From the NCBI GenBank assembly GCA_035711385.1, contig DASTCG010000077.1, positions 1 to 51,074 of the forward strand: 51,074 bases of DNA, in the 5' to 3' direction. Below the pieces are notes generated by a model. That model had not been told where the DNA came from. It worked only from the letters and a program-made list of their open reading frames with translations, and searched no databases. This document shows positions 8,399-17,397 of the stretch, piece by piece. Every line of letters starts with the position of its first letter. Positions within the stretch are counted from its first letter, which is position 1. Both the position numbers and the translations under genes were made by a program. This DNA comes from JACDAN01 sp035711385 (GTDB lineage Bacteria; Actinomycetota; Thermoleophilia; Gaiellales; Gaiellaceae).

Positions 8399-9648
8399 GC
8401 TACGAGACCGTCGTGGTCGGCGCCGGCCTTGCCGGGCTGACGGCGGCGCTCCGGCTGGCCGAGGAAGGCCGGAGGGTACTGGTCGTCGCCACCGGGGTAG
8501 GTTCCACGCACCTTGCTCCGGCGACCATCGACGTTCTCGGCTTCGCCGACGACCGCGTGGAGAGCCCAGCTCGCGCGCTGCCGGCGTTCGCGGACGCCCA
8601 TCCCGCCCATCCCTACGCACGTCTCTCGCAGGAGTCGATCGCCGCGGCCGTCGACTGGCTCAAAACCCGAGTGCCCGAGCTTGGCTATCGGGGTGGGCTC
8701 GACGAGAACTTCCTGCTCCCGACCGCGGTGGGAGCGGTCAAGCCCTCGTCGGTCGTCCCCGAGACGATGGCCGGCGGTGACCTTCGGGCGGGGGGTCGCT
8801 TCGCCTTCGTCGGCCTCGGCCTCAAGGACTTCTATCCGGCGTATCTCGCCGACAACCTCGGCCACTCCCCGCTCGCCGGCACGGCGGTGTCGGCCCGCGC
8901 GATCGAGCTCACGCCACCTCTCGACGGAGCGCCGGACGTGAGCGGCCCCGGGCTCGCGAGACGCTTCGAGCAGCCCGAGCTCAGAGACTGGGTCGTCCGC
9001 GAGCTGACGGGCCTCCTCGAGCCGGACGAGCGCGTGGGCTTTCCGTCCGTGCTCGGGATGGGCAATGCGGGGGAGGTCTGGCGGGACCTCGAGGCCCGGC
9101 TGGAGCGGCCTGTCTTCGAGGTCGCGACCCTGCCGCCGTCGGTCTCCGGGATCCGGCTCTACGAGGCGATGACCGACGCATTGCGGCACGCCGGAGGCCG
9201 CATCCTCATCGGGCAGACGGTTGTCGGCGCCGAGAGCCAGAACGGTCGCGTGGAGGCCGTGGTCGCCGAGACGGCGTCGCGGGCGACGACCCACCGGGCC
9301 GGCTCGTTCGTGCTCGCGTCGGGCGGGGTCGCCGCCGGCGGGTTGCAGCTCGACTCGTACGGGACGATCCGCGAGCCCGTCTTCGACCTGCCGATCGCGG
9401 GGCAGCCGGCCGACGGCGAGCCGCGCTTCCTGCCGACCTACCTCGTGGAGCAGCCGCTCGACCGGGTGGGCATTCCCGTCGACGACCGGCTCCGGCCCAC
9501 GGACGGCGACGGCCAGCCCCGCTACGACAACCTCTTCGCGGCCGGCGCGACGCTCGCCGGGGCCGTTCCGTGGCGAGAGGCCTCCGGGAACGGCGTCAGT
9601 CTCGCGACGGGCTACGCCGCCGCCGAGGCGATCCTGGAGGTCGCGTAG
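8395..9648 (+). CDS. glpB: Anaerobic-type glycerol-3-phosphate dehydrogenase subunit B
   Basis: 417 residues from ATG 8395, overlapping the glpA stop by 4 nt. The N-terminus is a dinucleotide-binding fold (VVVGAGLAGLTAALRLAEEG), followed by a lineage-typical GlpB body with PTAVGAVKPSSVVP, and a C-terminal FAD-closing region (NLFAAGATLAGA, SGNGVSLATGYAAAEAIL). GlpB is an FMN/FAD-type flavoprotein that links GlpA to GlpC. Position between glpA and glpC with overlapping starts and stops makes the assignment firm. The frame begins inside glpA, so upstream start codons in this frame are not real. Confidence 0.92.
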   Translation: MSYETVVVGAGLAGLTAALRLAEEGRRVLVVATGVGSTHLAPATIDVLGFADDRVESPARALPAFADAHPAHPYARLSQESIAAAVDWLKTRVPELGYRGGLDENFLLPTAVGAVKPSSVVPETMAGGDLRAGGRFAFVGLGLKDFYPAYLADNLGHSPLAGTAVSARAIELTPPLDGAPDVSGPGLARRFEQPELRDWVVRELTGLLEPDERVGFPSVLGMGNAGEVWRDLEARLERPVFEVATLPPSVSGIRLYEAMTDALRHAGGRILIGQTVVGAESQNGRVEAVVAETASRATTHRAGSFVLASGGVAAGGLQLDSYGTIREPVFDLPIAGQPADGEPRFLPTYLVEQPLDRVGIPVDDRLRPTDGDGQPRYDNLFAAGATLAGAVPWREASGNGVSLATGYAAAEAILEVA

Positions 9649-10877
9649 TGCAGGAGTTCGTCCGCGATTCGCTCGACCACTGCGTCAAGTGCACGATCTG
9701 CGAGACGTTCTGTCCCTTCTCGCAGGTGACACCGCTCTTTCCGGGGCCGAAGTACGTCGGGCCGCAGGCGGAGCGCTACCGCCAGGCCGGCCTCTCCGTC
9801 GACGCCTCGGTCGACTATTGCTCGGGCTGCGGGATCTGCACGCAGGTCTGCCCGCAGGGCGTGAAGATCGCGGAGATCAACTCGCAGGCGCGCGCGCAGC
9901 TCTGGGAGGAGCGGGGCATCCCGCTCCGCAACCAGCTGATCGCGAGGCCGAGCGTTCTCGGCCGCCTCGGCACACCGGTGGCGCCGCTCTCGAACTGGGC
10001 GCTGCGGAGCGGGCTGGTTCGGGCTCTCGCCCATCGCGTCCTCGGGATCCACCGGAACGCGCCCATGCCGCGCTTCGCGGGGCGCACCTTCCAGCGCTGG
10101 GCGAAGCGGCACACCAGTCCCGTCTCTCGTCGCCGCGTCGTCTACTTTCACGCCTGCGGCACGAACTACTACGAGCCGGGGGTGGGGGAGATGGTCGTCG
10201 CCGTCCTCGAGCACAACGGCTACCACGTGCGGGTCCCGCCGCAGGACTGCTGCGGGCTGCCGCTGCAGTCGAACGGCAACTTCAAGGGGGCGCGCGCGTA
10301 CGTTCGGAGGCTCGTCGCCAACCTCGCCCCCTACGCACGCGAGGGCTGGCCGATCGTGGCCAATTCGACGAGCTGCGGCCTGATGCTGAAGCGCGAGGCA
10401 CAGGAGATCCTGGGCATCGAGGACGAGGACCTGAAGGTCGTGAGCGAAGCGACTTACGATCTCTGCGAGTTCCTGCTGCTGATGCACGAGCGCGGCGAGC
10501 TCCGGACCGACTTCGAGCCCCAGCCGCTCACCGTCCCGTACCACGCCCCGTGCCAGCAGCGCGGGCACGGCATCGGCAAGCCCGCGCTCGACCTGCTTGC
10601 CCTCATCCCCGACCTGCGCGTGATCGAGCTCGACGTCGACTGCTGCGGCATCGCCGGCACGTACGGACTGAAGAAGGAGAAATACGACATCTCGATGGCG
10701 GTGGGCGACCGGCTCTTCCGCGAGGTGCGCGGTGCCGAGGCGAACCTCGCGGCCTGTGACAGCGAGACCTGCCGCTGGCAGATCGCGCACGGCACCGGCG
10801 TCCAGGCGGTCCATCCGGTGGAGCTCCTCTACCGGGCCTACGGGCTCGAGGCACGCGCCGCCGCCGGCGCCGCATAG
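9648..10877 (+). CDS. glpC: Anaerobic-type glycerol-3-phosphate dehydrogenase subunit C (iron-sulfur, CCG domains)
   Basis: 409 residues from GTG 9648, which shares one base with the glpB stop (TAGTG). Two [4Fe-4S] motifs are visible: CVKCTICETFCPF (residues 12-24) and CSGCGICTQVCPQG (near 60). Two cysteine-rich CCG domains follow: HACGTNYYEPG...DCCGLP and HAPCQQRGHG...DCCGIAGTYG. GlpC anchors the GlpAB dimer to the membrane and passes electrons to quinone. A hydrolase-free, enzyme-only operon glpABC is followed 2 nt later by the PTS fusion gene. Confidence 0.93.
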   Translation: MQEFVRDSLDHCVKCTICETFCPFSQVTPLFPGPKYVGPQAERYRQAGLSVDASVDYCSGCGICTQVCPQGVKIAEINSQARAQLWEERGIPLRNQLIARPSVLGRLGTPVAPLSNWALRSGLVRALAHRVLGIHRNAPMPRFAGRTFQRWAKRHTSPVSRRRVVYFHACGTNYYEPGVGEMVVAVLEHNGYHVRVPPQDCCGLPLQSNGNFKGARAYVRRLVANLAPYAREGWPIVANSTSCGLMLKREAQEILGIEDEDLKVVSEATYDLCEFLLLMHERGELRTDFEPQPLTVPYHAPCQQRGHGIGKPALDLLALIPDLRVIELDVDCCGIAGTYGLKKEKYDISMAVGDRLFREVRGAEANLAACDSETCRWQIAHGTGVQAVHPVELLYRAYGLEARAAAGAA

Positions 10878-10879
10878 CA

Positions 10880-13384
10880 GTGGTCGGGCTCGTCATCGTC
10901 ACGCACTCGGCGACGCTCGCCGACGGTGTGGGCGAGCTGGCGCGCGGGATGGGCGGCGAGGTGCCGATCGAGCTCGCCGGCGGGATCGACGCGCCCGAGC
11001 CGGCGCTCGGCACGGACGCCACGCGCGTGCTCGAGGCGATCGAGCGGGCCGACCAGGGCGACGGCGTCCTCGTGCTGATGGATCTGGGGAGCGCCGTGCT
11101 CAGCGCCGAGATGGCGCTCGACCTGCTTCCGCCGGAGAGGCGGGAGGGCGTGCTTCTCTGCGAGGCCCCGCTCGTCGAGGGCGCCGTCGCCGCGGCCGTC
11201 ACGGCGAAGCTCGGCGCGTCGCTCGCCGAGGTGGCCGCCGAGGCGCGCGGCTCGCTGGCGGCGAAAGCGACGCATCTCGGTTCGGCCGAGGCTGCGGCTC
11301 CCGCCATGGCGACGACGGGAGACGGGAGCCGGACGCTGACGCTGACGGTGCCGAACCCGCTCGGCCTACACGCGCGGCCGGCCGCGCGCTTCGTCCAGAC
11401 CGCGGGCGGCTTCGACGCCGACATCACCGTGACCAACCTGACGGCAGGTCGCGGTCCGTCGAGCGGTCGCAGCCTGAACGCGATCGCGACGCTCGGCGTG
11501 CGTCAGGGACACGAGATCCTCGTCTCTGCGAGCGGTCCGCAGGCACAGGAGGCGCTCGCCGCCCTGGAAGCGCTGGCGGGGCGCGGCTTCGACGACGAGG
11601 CGGTGGAGGCGCCGCCGACGCCGGCGCCTGCGGGGCCGCCGGTGGTTCCGGAGGGCGCCCTCGCCGGGCTCCCCGCCGCCCCGGGCACGGCGGTCGGAGC
11701 CGCGCGTCACTTCAAGGCGGTGGCGCCGGAGATTCCCACCGGGCCTGCCGCCGACCCGGAGGCAGAGTGGGAGCGGCTCGGCGAGGCCCGCGAGCGCGTC
11801 CGTGAGGAGATCCGGACGACGCGTGACTCCGTCGCCGCCCGCGCAGGTGAGTACAACGCGGCGATCTTCGACGCCCACCTCCTCTTCCTGGACGACGACG
11901 CGCTGCTGGGTCCCGCCCGGCGTGCGATCTTCGAGCAGGGCCGGAACGCCGCGCAGGCCTGGAACGAGGCCGCCGAAGCGGTTGCGGCGGACTACCGCGG
12001 CCTCGACGACGAGTATCTCGGCGCCCGGGCCGACGATCTGACGGGAGTTGCCCGACAGGTCGTCGCGCAGCTCGTCGGCGGCACGACACCTGCCGCCGCG
12101 CTCGTCGAGCCGGGGATCCTCCTCGCGGCCGACCTCACCCCGGCGGACACCGCCTCGCTCGACCGTGAGCTCGTGCGCGGGATCGCGACCGCCTACGGCG
12201 GCCCGACCTCGCACAGCGCGATTCTCGCCCGCTCGCTCGGGATCCCAGCGGCGGTCGGGCTCGGCGAGCCTCTGCTGGACGTGCCCGAGGGCACGCACCT
12301 CGCGCTCGACGGAGACGCGGGCGCCGTCTACGTCGACCCGGCCGCCGACCTCGTTCGTACGTACGAGCAGCGGAGCGCCGAACGTGAGGCCGAGGCGCGG
12401 CGGGCGCTCGCCTCCGCTCAGCGACCGGCGACGACGCGCGACGGCACCTCCATCGAGGTGGTTGCCAACGTGGGCTCACCGGCCGACGTCGATGCGGCCG
12501 TCGTGAACGGCGCCGAGGGCGTCGGGCTTCTCCGCACGGAGTTCCTGTTCCTGGAGCGCGATTCGCTTCCCGGCGAGGACGAGCAGTACGCCGCGTACGC
12601 AGAGATCGGCCAGCGGCTGGGCGGGAGGCCGTTGATCCTGCGGACCCTCGACGTCGGCGCCGACAAACCGCTGCCGTATCTGCCGCAGCGGGTGGAGGCC
12701 AACCCCTTCCTCGGCGTCCGCGGCATCCGTCTCGGACTGGCCCAGCCCGAGCTCCTGGAGACGCAGCTGCGGGCGGCGCTGCGGGCGGCAGCCGACCAGC
12801 CACTGAAGGTGATGTTTCCGATGGTCACCATGCTCGCCGAGTTCCGCGCGGCGACGGCCGTGCTCGCCCGGGCCCGGGAGCAGCTCGACGAGCGCGGAGT
12901 TCGAGCCGGACGGATCGACGTCGGCGTGATGGTCGAGGTGCCTGCGACCGCGCTCGCAGCGCACGCGTTCGCGCCGGAGGTCGACTTCTTCTCGATCGGG
13001 ACGAACGACCTCACGCAGTACACGCTGGCCGCCGAGCGCGGAAACGACGCCGTCGCGCCTCTCGCGGACGCCCTGCATCCGTCCGTCCTGCGGCTGATCG
13101 GGATGGTCGCCGAGGCGGCCGAGGCCGAGGGCAAGTGGGTGGGCGTCTGCGGCGAGCTGGCGTCTGACCCGCTCGCCGTCCCGGCCCTCGTCGGACTCGG
13201 CGTCTCGGAGCTCAGCGTCAACCCTCCCGCGGTCCCGGCGACGAAGGAAGCGGTGAGGCAGGTCGACTCGGGTGCCGCACGAGCTCTCGCCGGCGAGGCG
13301 CTGCGCCTCGCCTCCGCGGACGAGGTTCGCGCCCTGCTCGCCGGCGAAGAAGCGTCGCTCGCGCACCAGATCTCGACGCCGTGA
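10880..13384 (+). CDS. dhaM: DhaM-HPr-EI fusion: PEP:dihydroxyacetone phosphotransfer protein
   Basis: 834 residues with three domains in order. Residues 1-130 are an EIIA-Man-like DhaM domain with active His9 (VTHS). Residues 152-235 are HPr with active His164 (NPLGLHARPAA). Residues 255-834 are enzyme I, with phospho-His445 (GGPTSHSAILA), the PEP-binding region (SIGTNDLTQYTLAAERGN) and the late Cys in GVCGELASDP. Phosphate flows from PEP through EI, HPr and DhaM to the ADP on DhaL and then to dihydroxyacetone on DhaK. Start is GTG 10880, 2 nt after glpC; the stop overlaps the pgsA start. All domains look intact. Confidence 0.92.
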   Translation: MVGLVIVTHSATLADGVGELARGMGGEVPIELAGGIDAPEPALGTDATRVLEAIERADQGDGVLVLMDLGSAVLSAEMALDLLPPERREGVLLCEAPLVEGAVAAAVTAKLGASLAEVAAEARGSLAAKATHLGSAEAAAPAMATTGDGSRTLTLTVPNPLGLHARPAARFVQTAGGFDADITVTNLTAGRGPSSGRSLNAIATLGVRQGHEILVSASGPQAQEALAALEALAGRGFDDEAVEAPPTPAPAGPPVVPEGALAGLPAAPGTAVGAARHFKAVAPEIPTGPAADPEAEWERLGEARERVREEIRTTRDSVAARAGEYNAAIFDAHLLFLDDDALLGPARRAIFEQGRNAAQAWNEAAEAVAADYRGLDDEYLGARADDLTGVARQVVAQLVGGTTPAAALVEPGILLAADLTPADTASLDRELVRGIATAYGGPTSHSAILARSLGIPAAVGLGEPLLDVPEGTHLALDGDAGAVYVDPAADLVRTYEQRSAEREAEARRALASAQRPATTRDGTSIEVVANVGSPADVDAAVVNGAEGVGLLRTEFLFLERDSLPGEDEQYAAYAEIGQRLGGRPLILRTLDVGADKPLPYLPQRVEANPFLGVRGIRLGLAQPELLETQLRAALRAAADQPLKVMFPMVTMLAEFRAATAVLARAREQLDERGVRAGRIDVGVMVEVPATALAAHAFAPEVDFFSIGTNDLTQYTLAAERGNDAVAPLADALHPSVLRLIGMVAEAAEAEGKWVGVCGELASDPLAVPALVGLGVSELSVNPPAVPATKEAVRQVDSGAARALAGEALRLASADEVRALLAGEEASLAHQISTP

Positions 13385-13953
13385 GCGGACAGCCAGGCGC
13401 GCCCGCCTCGTTCCTCCTGGGCCTGACCTACCTGCGCATCCTGCTGATCCCCGTCGTGATGGGCCTGATCCTGCGCGGGCCCGACCAGGACGCCGCCTAC
13501 GTCGCGGCGGCGGTCCTCTTCGTGGTCGCGGCGATGACGGACTTCGTCGACGGCTACGTGGCCAGGCGCTGGGCCCTGACGACCACCTTCGGCTCCTTCC
13601 TCGACACGACGGCCGACAAGCTGCTCGCCGCAGGGGCGCTCATCGCCCTCGTCGAGGTCGACCGGGCCTCCGTCTGGATCGCGATGATCATCATCGGCCG
13701 CGAGCTCGTCATCCTCGGGCTGCGTGGCGTCGTGGCCGCGGAGGGAACGGTGTTCCCGCCCTCGATCTGGGGCAAGCTGAAGACGAACGTCCAGTTCCTC
13801 GCCATCCTGCTCGCCATCCTCCGCTACGACGAGCCGCTCGGCCCGCTGCTGGTCGACGAGTGGGCGATGCTGGCGGCGGCGACGATCACGGTGCTGTCGG
13901 CCGTCGAGTACCTGCTCCGCTTCTCCTCGGCCTTCTCCGAGGGCTCGAGCTAG
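13381..13953 (+). CDS. pgsA: CDP-diacylglycerol-glycerol-3-phosphate 3-phosphatidyltransferase
   Basis: 190 residues with several hydrophobic helices. The CDP-alcohol phosphatidyltransferase signature D-x2-DG-x2-AR-x8-G-x3-D-x3-D is present as DFVDGYVARRW...GSFLDTTADK (near residues 57-80). It makes phosphatidylglycerol phosphate from CDP-diacylglycerol and glycerol-3-phosphate in the membrane. The GTG start (13381) overlaps the stop of the DhaM fusion by 4 nt (GTGA), so it ends the glycerol locus, whose earlier genes make its substrate. A second family member at 39801-40433 sits with inositol genes, which supports the split of roles. Confidence 0.85.
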   Translation: MSGQPGAPASFLLGLTYLRILLIPVVMGLILRGPDQDAAYVAAAVLFVVAAMTDFVDGYVARRWALTTTFGSFLDTTADKLLAAGALIALVEVDRASVWIAMIIIGRELVILGLRGVVAAEGTVFPPSIWGKLKTNVQFLAILLAILRYDEPLGPLLVDEWAMLAAATITVLSAVEYLLRFSSAFSEGSS

Positions 13954-13956
13954 GGA

Positions 13957-14952
13957 TTGGCAGGGGACACCCTCGTCACCGGCGGCACGGGGTTCCTCGG
14001 CGGAGCGATCGTGGAGCGCCTCGTCGCAGACGGGCGCACGGTCAAGGCGCTGGCGCGGTCGGACGAGTCGGCCGACAAGGTCCATGCGCTCGGTGCTGAG
14101 CCCGTCCGCGGCGACATCGTCGACGCAGAGGCGCTCCCCGGCCTGATGCGCGGCTGCGAGGTCGTCTACCACGCCGCCGGCGTCAATGCGCTCTGCCTCC
14201 GGGATCCCTCGCCGATGTTCGAGGTCAACATCGGAGGCTCGATCAACGTCGTACGCGCCGCGGCCACCGCGGGCGTTGGCCGGGTCGTCTACACCTCCTC
14301 CGCCGCCACGCTGGGGGAGGCCCGCGGGACGATCGGGAGCGAAACGTCGCCGCATCGCGGCTGGTTCCTGTCGGACTACGAGCGGTCGAAGTTCGAGGCG
14401 GAGCTGGCCGTTCTCGCTGCGGCGCGGGAGACGGGTATCGAGGTCGTGTACGTGAACCCGGCCTCCGTCCAGGGGCCGGGGCGCGCGACGGGCTCGACCG
14501 CGCTGCTACTCGCCTACCTCAACGGACGGCTGAGGGCGATCGTCGACTCGACGATCAGCCTCGTCGACATCGCAGACTGCACGGAAGGCCATCTCCTGGC
14601 GGAGGCTCACGGCGAGCCCGGCGAGCGGTACGTGCTCAGCGGGGCCACGATCACCGTGCGGGAGGGCATGCAGCTGCTCGACCGCCTGACCGGGCGCGGC
14701 AGGCGTGTCCGGTCGCTGCCGCCGACCGTGGCGAGGGCGGCGGCAGTCGCCGCCGAGACGACGGCCCGGCTGCGCGGGAAGACGCCGCGGGTCTGCCGCG
14801 ACCTCGTCCGAACCGCGCTCCACGGCCACGCCTACGACGGCTCGAAGGCGACACGCGAGCTCGGTCTCGAGTACACGCCGCTCGAGGAGACGATTCGCCG
14901 GACGCTCGAGTGGTTCGTCGAACGCGGCCTCGTGGAGGGGCGTCTCTCCTAG
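13957..14952 (+). CDS. NAD(P)-dependent epimerase/dehydratase (extended SDR, dihydroflavonol-reductase-like)
   Basis: 331 residues. The N-terminal cofactor motif TGGTGFLGG fits extended short-chain dehydrogenases; the catalytic Ser is in YTSSAATLG and the Tyr-x3-Lys is YERSK (near residue 147). Related enzymes reduce flavonols or steroids or act on sugars, including the hopanoid-linked HpnA type; the substrate is not shown here. The start is probably TTG 13957, since no ATG or GTG lies between the pgsA stop (3 nt before) and the cofactor motif. Its end overlaps the converging aldo/keto reductase by 4 nt. Confidence 0.8.
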   Translation: MAGDTLVTGGTGFLGGAIVERLVADGRTVKALARSDESADKVHALGAEPVRGDIVDAEALPGLMRGCEVVYHAAGVNALCLRDPSPMFEVNIGGSINVVRAAATAGVGRVVYTSSAATLGEARGTIGSETSPHRGWFLSDYERSKFEAELAVLAAARETGIEVVYVNPASVQGPGRATGSTALLLAYLNGRLRAIVDSTISLVDIADCTEGHLLAEAHGEPGERYVLSGATITVREGMQLLDRLTGRGRRVRSLPPTVARAAAVAAETTARLRGKTPRVCRDLVRTALHGHAYDGSKATRELGLEYTPLEETIRRTLEWFVERGLVEGRLS

Positions 14953-15917
14953 TTCCAGGGCAGTCCGGCTCGCGTCGACCAGTACCGTTCCGGCTCCTCG
15001 GCGAGTGACGCGAGCCGTTCGTCGAGCTCGTCGTCGTACTCGACCTCGAGCGCGGCGAGGTTGCTCCCCAGCTGCTCCGGCGTCGTGGCGCCGGAGAGGA
15101 CGACGTCCGCCCACGGCTGCGCGAGCGCGGCCGCGAGCGCGAGCGCGTCGGGGCTCGTCCCCCGTTCGGCTGCGACCCCCGCAAGGGGGTTGTCGCCGCG
15201 CGCCGTCAGCCGGCCGTTGGCGAGGGCCTCCTTGACGATCACGCCGAGACCGGCGGCGCGCGCCTCGGCGAGGGCCGGGCCGGCAGAGCGTTCGAGGAGG
15301 TTCCAGGTCGCCTGGACGGTGTCGAAGCCGCCGACCGCGAGTGCCCGCCGGATGGTCTCCGCCTGCTGCGGCCCGGTCGTCGTGAAACCGATCGCGATTC
15401 CACCCTCCCGAAGGCGGGCCAGCTCGGCGAGCACCTCCTCGTCCTCCAGGACACCGCTTTCCACCGTCGCCGAGTGGATCTGGTAGAGGCGCAGATGTGG
15501 CCCGAGGAGGGCGCGGCTCTCGGCGAGCTGCCTCCTCAGGGCCGGAGCCGACAGCTCCTTGACCTCGTGCCGGTCGGCGTCGACTCTCCAGTCTGCGGTG
15601 TAGGTGTAGCCCCACTTCGAGCCGACCGTCACCTCGCCCGGACGCAGTCGGCGCTGCTCGAGCCAGGACGCGAGGAAGCGCTCGGCCTCTCCGTACGAGC
15701 GGGCGGCGTCGAAGTACCGCACGCCGCCGCCGAAGGCCGTGTCGAGTACGTCGTGCGCGTTGCGCTCCATCGCCCCGACGTCGGTCTCGCCGCGGAGATC
15801 CCGACCGTGGCCGAGGTTGATGTAGCCAGGCCGGCCGAGGGCTGCGAGCCCGAGGCCAAGGGGGCTGACGCGCAGGCCGGTGCTCCCCAGCGTTCCCAGA
15901 GTGAGGCTCCCCGTCAT
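14949..15917 (-). CDS. Aldo/keto reductase
   Basis: 322 residues from ATG 15917. The AKR fold signatures are clear: N-terminal LGSTGLRVSPLGLGLAALG, catalytic Asp and Tyr in YFDAARSYG, Lys in VGSKWGY, His in YQIHS, and a late NADPH-binding stretch VVLSGATTPEQLGSNLAAL. Such enzymes reduce aldehydes or ketones with NADPH in the cytoplasm. It is close to the galactose dehydrogenase-like group of AKRs in length and layout, but the substrate cannot be named. It converges with the upstream epimerase gene (4-nt overlap), and no partner gene lies on its own strand. Confidence 0.85.
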   Translation of the reverse strand: MTGSLTLGTLGSTGLRVSPLGLGLAALGRPGYINLGHGRDLRGETDVGAMERNAHDVLDTAFGGGVRYFDAARSYGEAERFLASWLEQRRLRPGEVTVGSKWGYTYTADWRVDADRHEVKELSAPALRRQLAESRALLGPHLRLYQIHSATVESGVLEDEEVLAELARLREGGIAIGFTTTGPQQAETIRRALAVGGFDTVQATWNLLERSAGPALAEARAAGLGVIVKEALANGRLTARGDNPLAGVAAERGTSPDALALAAALAQPWADVVLSGATTPEQLGSNLAALEVEYDDELDERLASLAEEPERYWSTRAGLPWN

Positions 15918-15980
15918 GCCGACCGGCTAATTCTGGTCGCTCAGCCGCTGCCGCACGTTGAGCGCATTCGGTGATCGGAG

Positions 15981-16017
15981 AAGCGGCGAGGGGGCGCGAA
16001 CGCGCCCCTCGCTGCTT
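15981..16017. terminator. Strong GC-rich hairpin downstream of the small coiled-coil gene
   Basis: AGCGGCGAGGGG and CCCCTCGCTGCT arms (with inner GCGCG/CGCGC) form a stem of about 17 bp with a 2-nt loop region. It lies 27 nt after the stop of the 80-residue gene on the - strand. No T-run, so termination is inferred. Confidence 0.5.
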
Positions 16018-16043
16018 GGGGAGAGAGTCGTCTCAGATGACGT

Positions 16044-16286
16044 CTATGCGGCCCTGTCGATGCGCTCTTCGAGCCGAGCGCGACGGATGATCTCGTTGCG
16101 ATCGCCGAAGCGCGCCCGCACACGGGCCTCGCGGTGTTCGTCCCAGAGCTTCGCGACCCGTTCGTCGATCTCGCGGAGCTCGGCTGCGAGGACGGCGTCA
16201 TGTCCGGCGGACAGACGGTGCAGGAGAACGGCGCGGTCCTCGCTGGCGCGCTCGATCTCGGCACGGATTTCGGTCAGTGTTCTCAC
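16044..16286 (-). CDS. Small charged helical protein, function unknown
   Basis: 80 residues from GTG 16286 (VRTLTEIRAEIERASEDRA...). The whole chain is rich in E, R, A and L with heptad-like spacing, so a helical hairpin or coiled coil is likely; there are no Cys residues or membrane segments. The central block DERVAKLWDEHREARVRARFGDR and the end EIIRRARLEERIDRAA look conserved in style with small actinobacterial proteins I recall, but no role is known to me. A GGAGG site lies about 13 nt upstream, rather far. The only in-frame start downstream of that site is this GTG. A strong hairpin follows the stop. Confidence 0.65.
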   Translation of the reverse strand: MRTLTEIRAEIERASEDRAVLLHRLSAGHDAVLAAELREIDERVAKLWDEHREARVRARFGDRNEIIRRARLEERIDRAA

Positions 16287-16363
16287 ACCGGGGAAAACGC
16301 CTCCGCCCCCCTCGCCATTCCCTGGACATGTTGAGCTCGGGTTGCGTGCGCCAGGGTCGTTCG

Positions 16364-16693
16364 TCACCCGTAGCCCAGCTCGTCGATCCGGTGCTCGTCC
16401 AGCCCGAAGTAGTGCCCGAGCTCGTGGAGCACCGTGATCCGGATCTGGCGGCGGAGCTCGTCCGGCTCGGGAAAGGCGCGAAGGAGCGGACGACGGTAGA
16501 TCACGATCTCGTCCGGGAGCGCGCCGGTGCGGTCCCGCCCGGGGCCGAGGCCGTGGTAGCAGCCGAGGAGACCCGGTTCGTCCAGGTTCTCGTCCTCCAC
16601 GACGATCGCCACGTTGTCGAGGGCGCGCGCCAGCTCCGGCGGGACGTCGTCGAGTGCCGCCGCGACCTGCTCGTCGAACTCCGCCTCGTCCAT
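16364..16693 (-). CDS. Small zincin-like metallopeptidase (Zincin_1 family)
   Basis: 109 residues from ATG 16693, sharing one base with the stop of the rhomboid gene (TGATG). The zinc-binding motif HELGHYFGLDEHRIDEL near the C-terminus has the HExxH pair and following Asp/His/Glu residues, as in the minimal zincin family PF06262. Upstream lies the family-typical segment DEIVIYRRPLLR. Activity of this family on any substrate is poorly known. Translational coupling with the rhomboid protease gene suggests the two act together or are simply co-expressed with argF. Confidence 0.85.
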   Translation of the reverse strand: MDEAEFDEQVAAALDDVPPELARALDNVAIVVEDENLDEPGLLGCYHGLGPGRDRTGALPDEIVIYRRPLLRAFPEPDELRRQIRITVLHELGHYFGLDEHRIDELGYG

Positions 16694-17382
16694 CAGTAGG
16701 CGGGCTGGAGCGGCCGACGTTTGACGAACAGCCGCACGGCGAGGAACCCGAAGACGAAGCCGCCGATGTGGGCGAAGAACGCGACGCCGCCGCCCTGCTC
16801 GGGATGGAGAAGCTGCATCCCGCCGGCCAGGAGCTGGAAGACGAACCAGAACCCGAGGAAGAGCCACGCCGGGAACTCCCGGATGAAGAAGATGAAGAAG
16901 AAGATGATCGTCGTGACGCTCGCGGTCGGCAGGAGGAACAGGTAGGCACCGAGGATCGCCGAGATCGCGCCGCTCGCGCCGAGGTTCGGGATCTCGGCGT
17001 CGAGCTGCGTCCCGTAGCTGAGCGTGATGAAGCTCTGGAGCGCCGTCGCTGCGAATCCGCCGAGAAAGTAGAAAGCGAGGTAGCGGACGTGCCCCAGCGC
17101 GTCCTCGACGTTGTTCCCGAAGATCCAGAGGAAGAGCATGTTGCCGATCAGGTGCAGCCAGTCGCCGTGCAGGAACATCGAGGTCACGAGCGACGGGGGC
17201 CAGTCGAGGCCGACCACCGGGCACGAGCGGGTCACCTCGCACGGCTGGTACGCGGCCTCGTTGACGGCCGCGTTCAGGTTCGGAAGCTCGTAGAAGAGCC
17301 AGACCGAGACATTCGTCGCGATCAGGATCACGGTCATGATCGGGAACGACCGCGTCGGAACGTTGTCCTTGATCGGGAACAC
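16693..17382 (-). CDS. Rhomboid family intramembrane serine protease
   Basis: 229 residues, hydrophobic, with about six or seven membrane helices. The catalytic Ser is in NLGASGAISAILG (GASGA) and the catalytic His in FFAHIGGFVFGF. The conserved HLIGNMLFLWIFG helix and the WLH before it also match rhomboids. The insertion with two Cys (CEVTRSCPVV) before the second helix is typical for this bacterial group. It cleaves membrane-spanning substrates inside the bilayer; its substrate is unknown. The GTG start lies 15 nt after argF and the stop overlaps the zincin gene, so argF-rhomboid-zincin form one transcription unit. Confidence 0.92.
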   Translation of the reverse strand: MFPIKDNVPTRSFPIMTVILIATNVSVWLFYELPNLNAAVNEAAYQPCEVTRSCPVVGLDWPPSLVTSMFLHGDWLHLIGNMLFLWIFGNNVEDALGHVRYLAFYFLGGFAATALQSFITLSYGTQLDAEIPNLGASGAISAILGAYLFLLPTASVTTIIFFFIFFIREFPAWLFLGFWFVFQLLAGGMQLLHPEQGGGVAFFAHIGGFVFGFLAVRLFVKRRPLQPAY

Positions 17383-17397
17383 GGAGCCGGCCGCGTG

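Noticed and set aside
12418..14355. 645-residue - strand ORF
   Set aside because: Arg/Asp/His-rich shadow of the DhaM fusion, pgsA and epimerase genes, which are well supported on the + strand.
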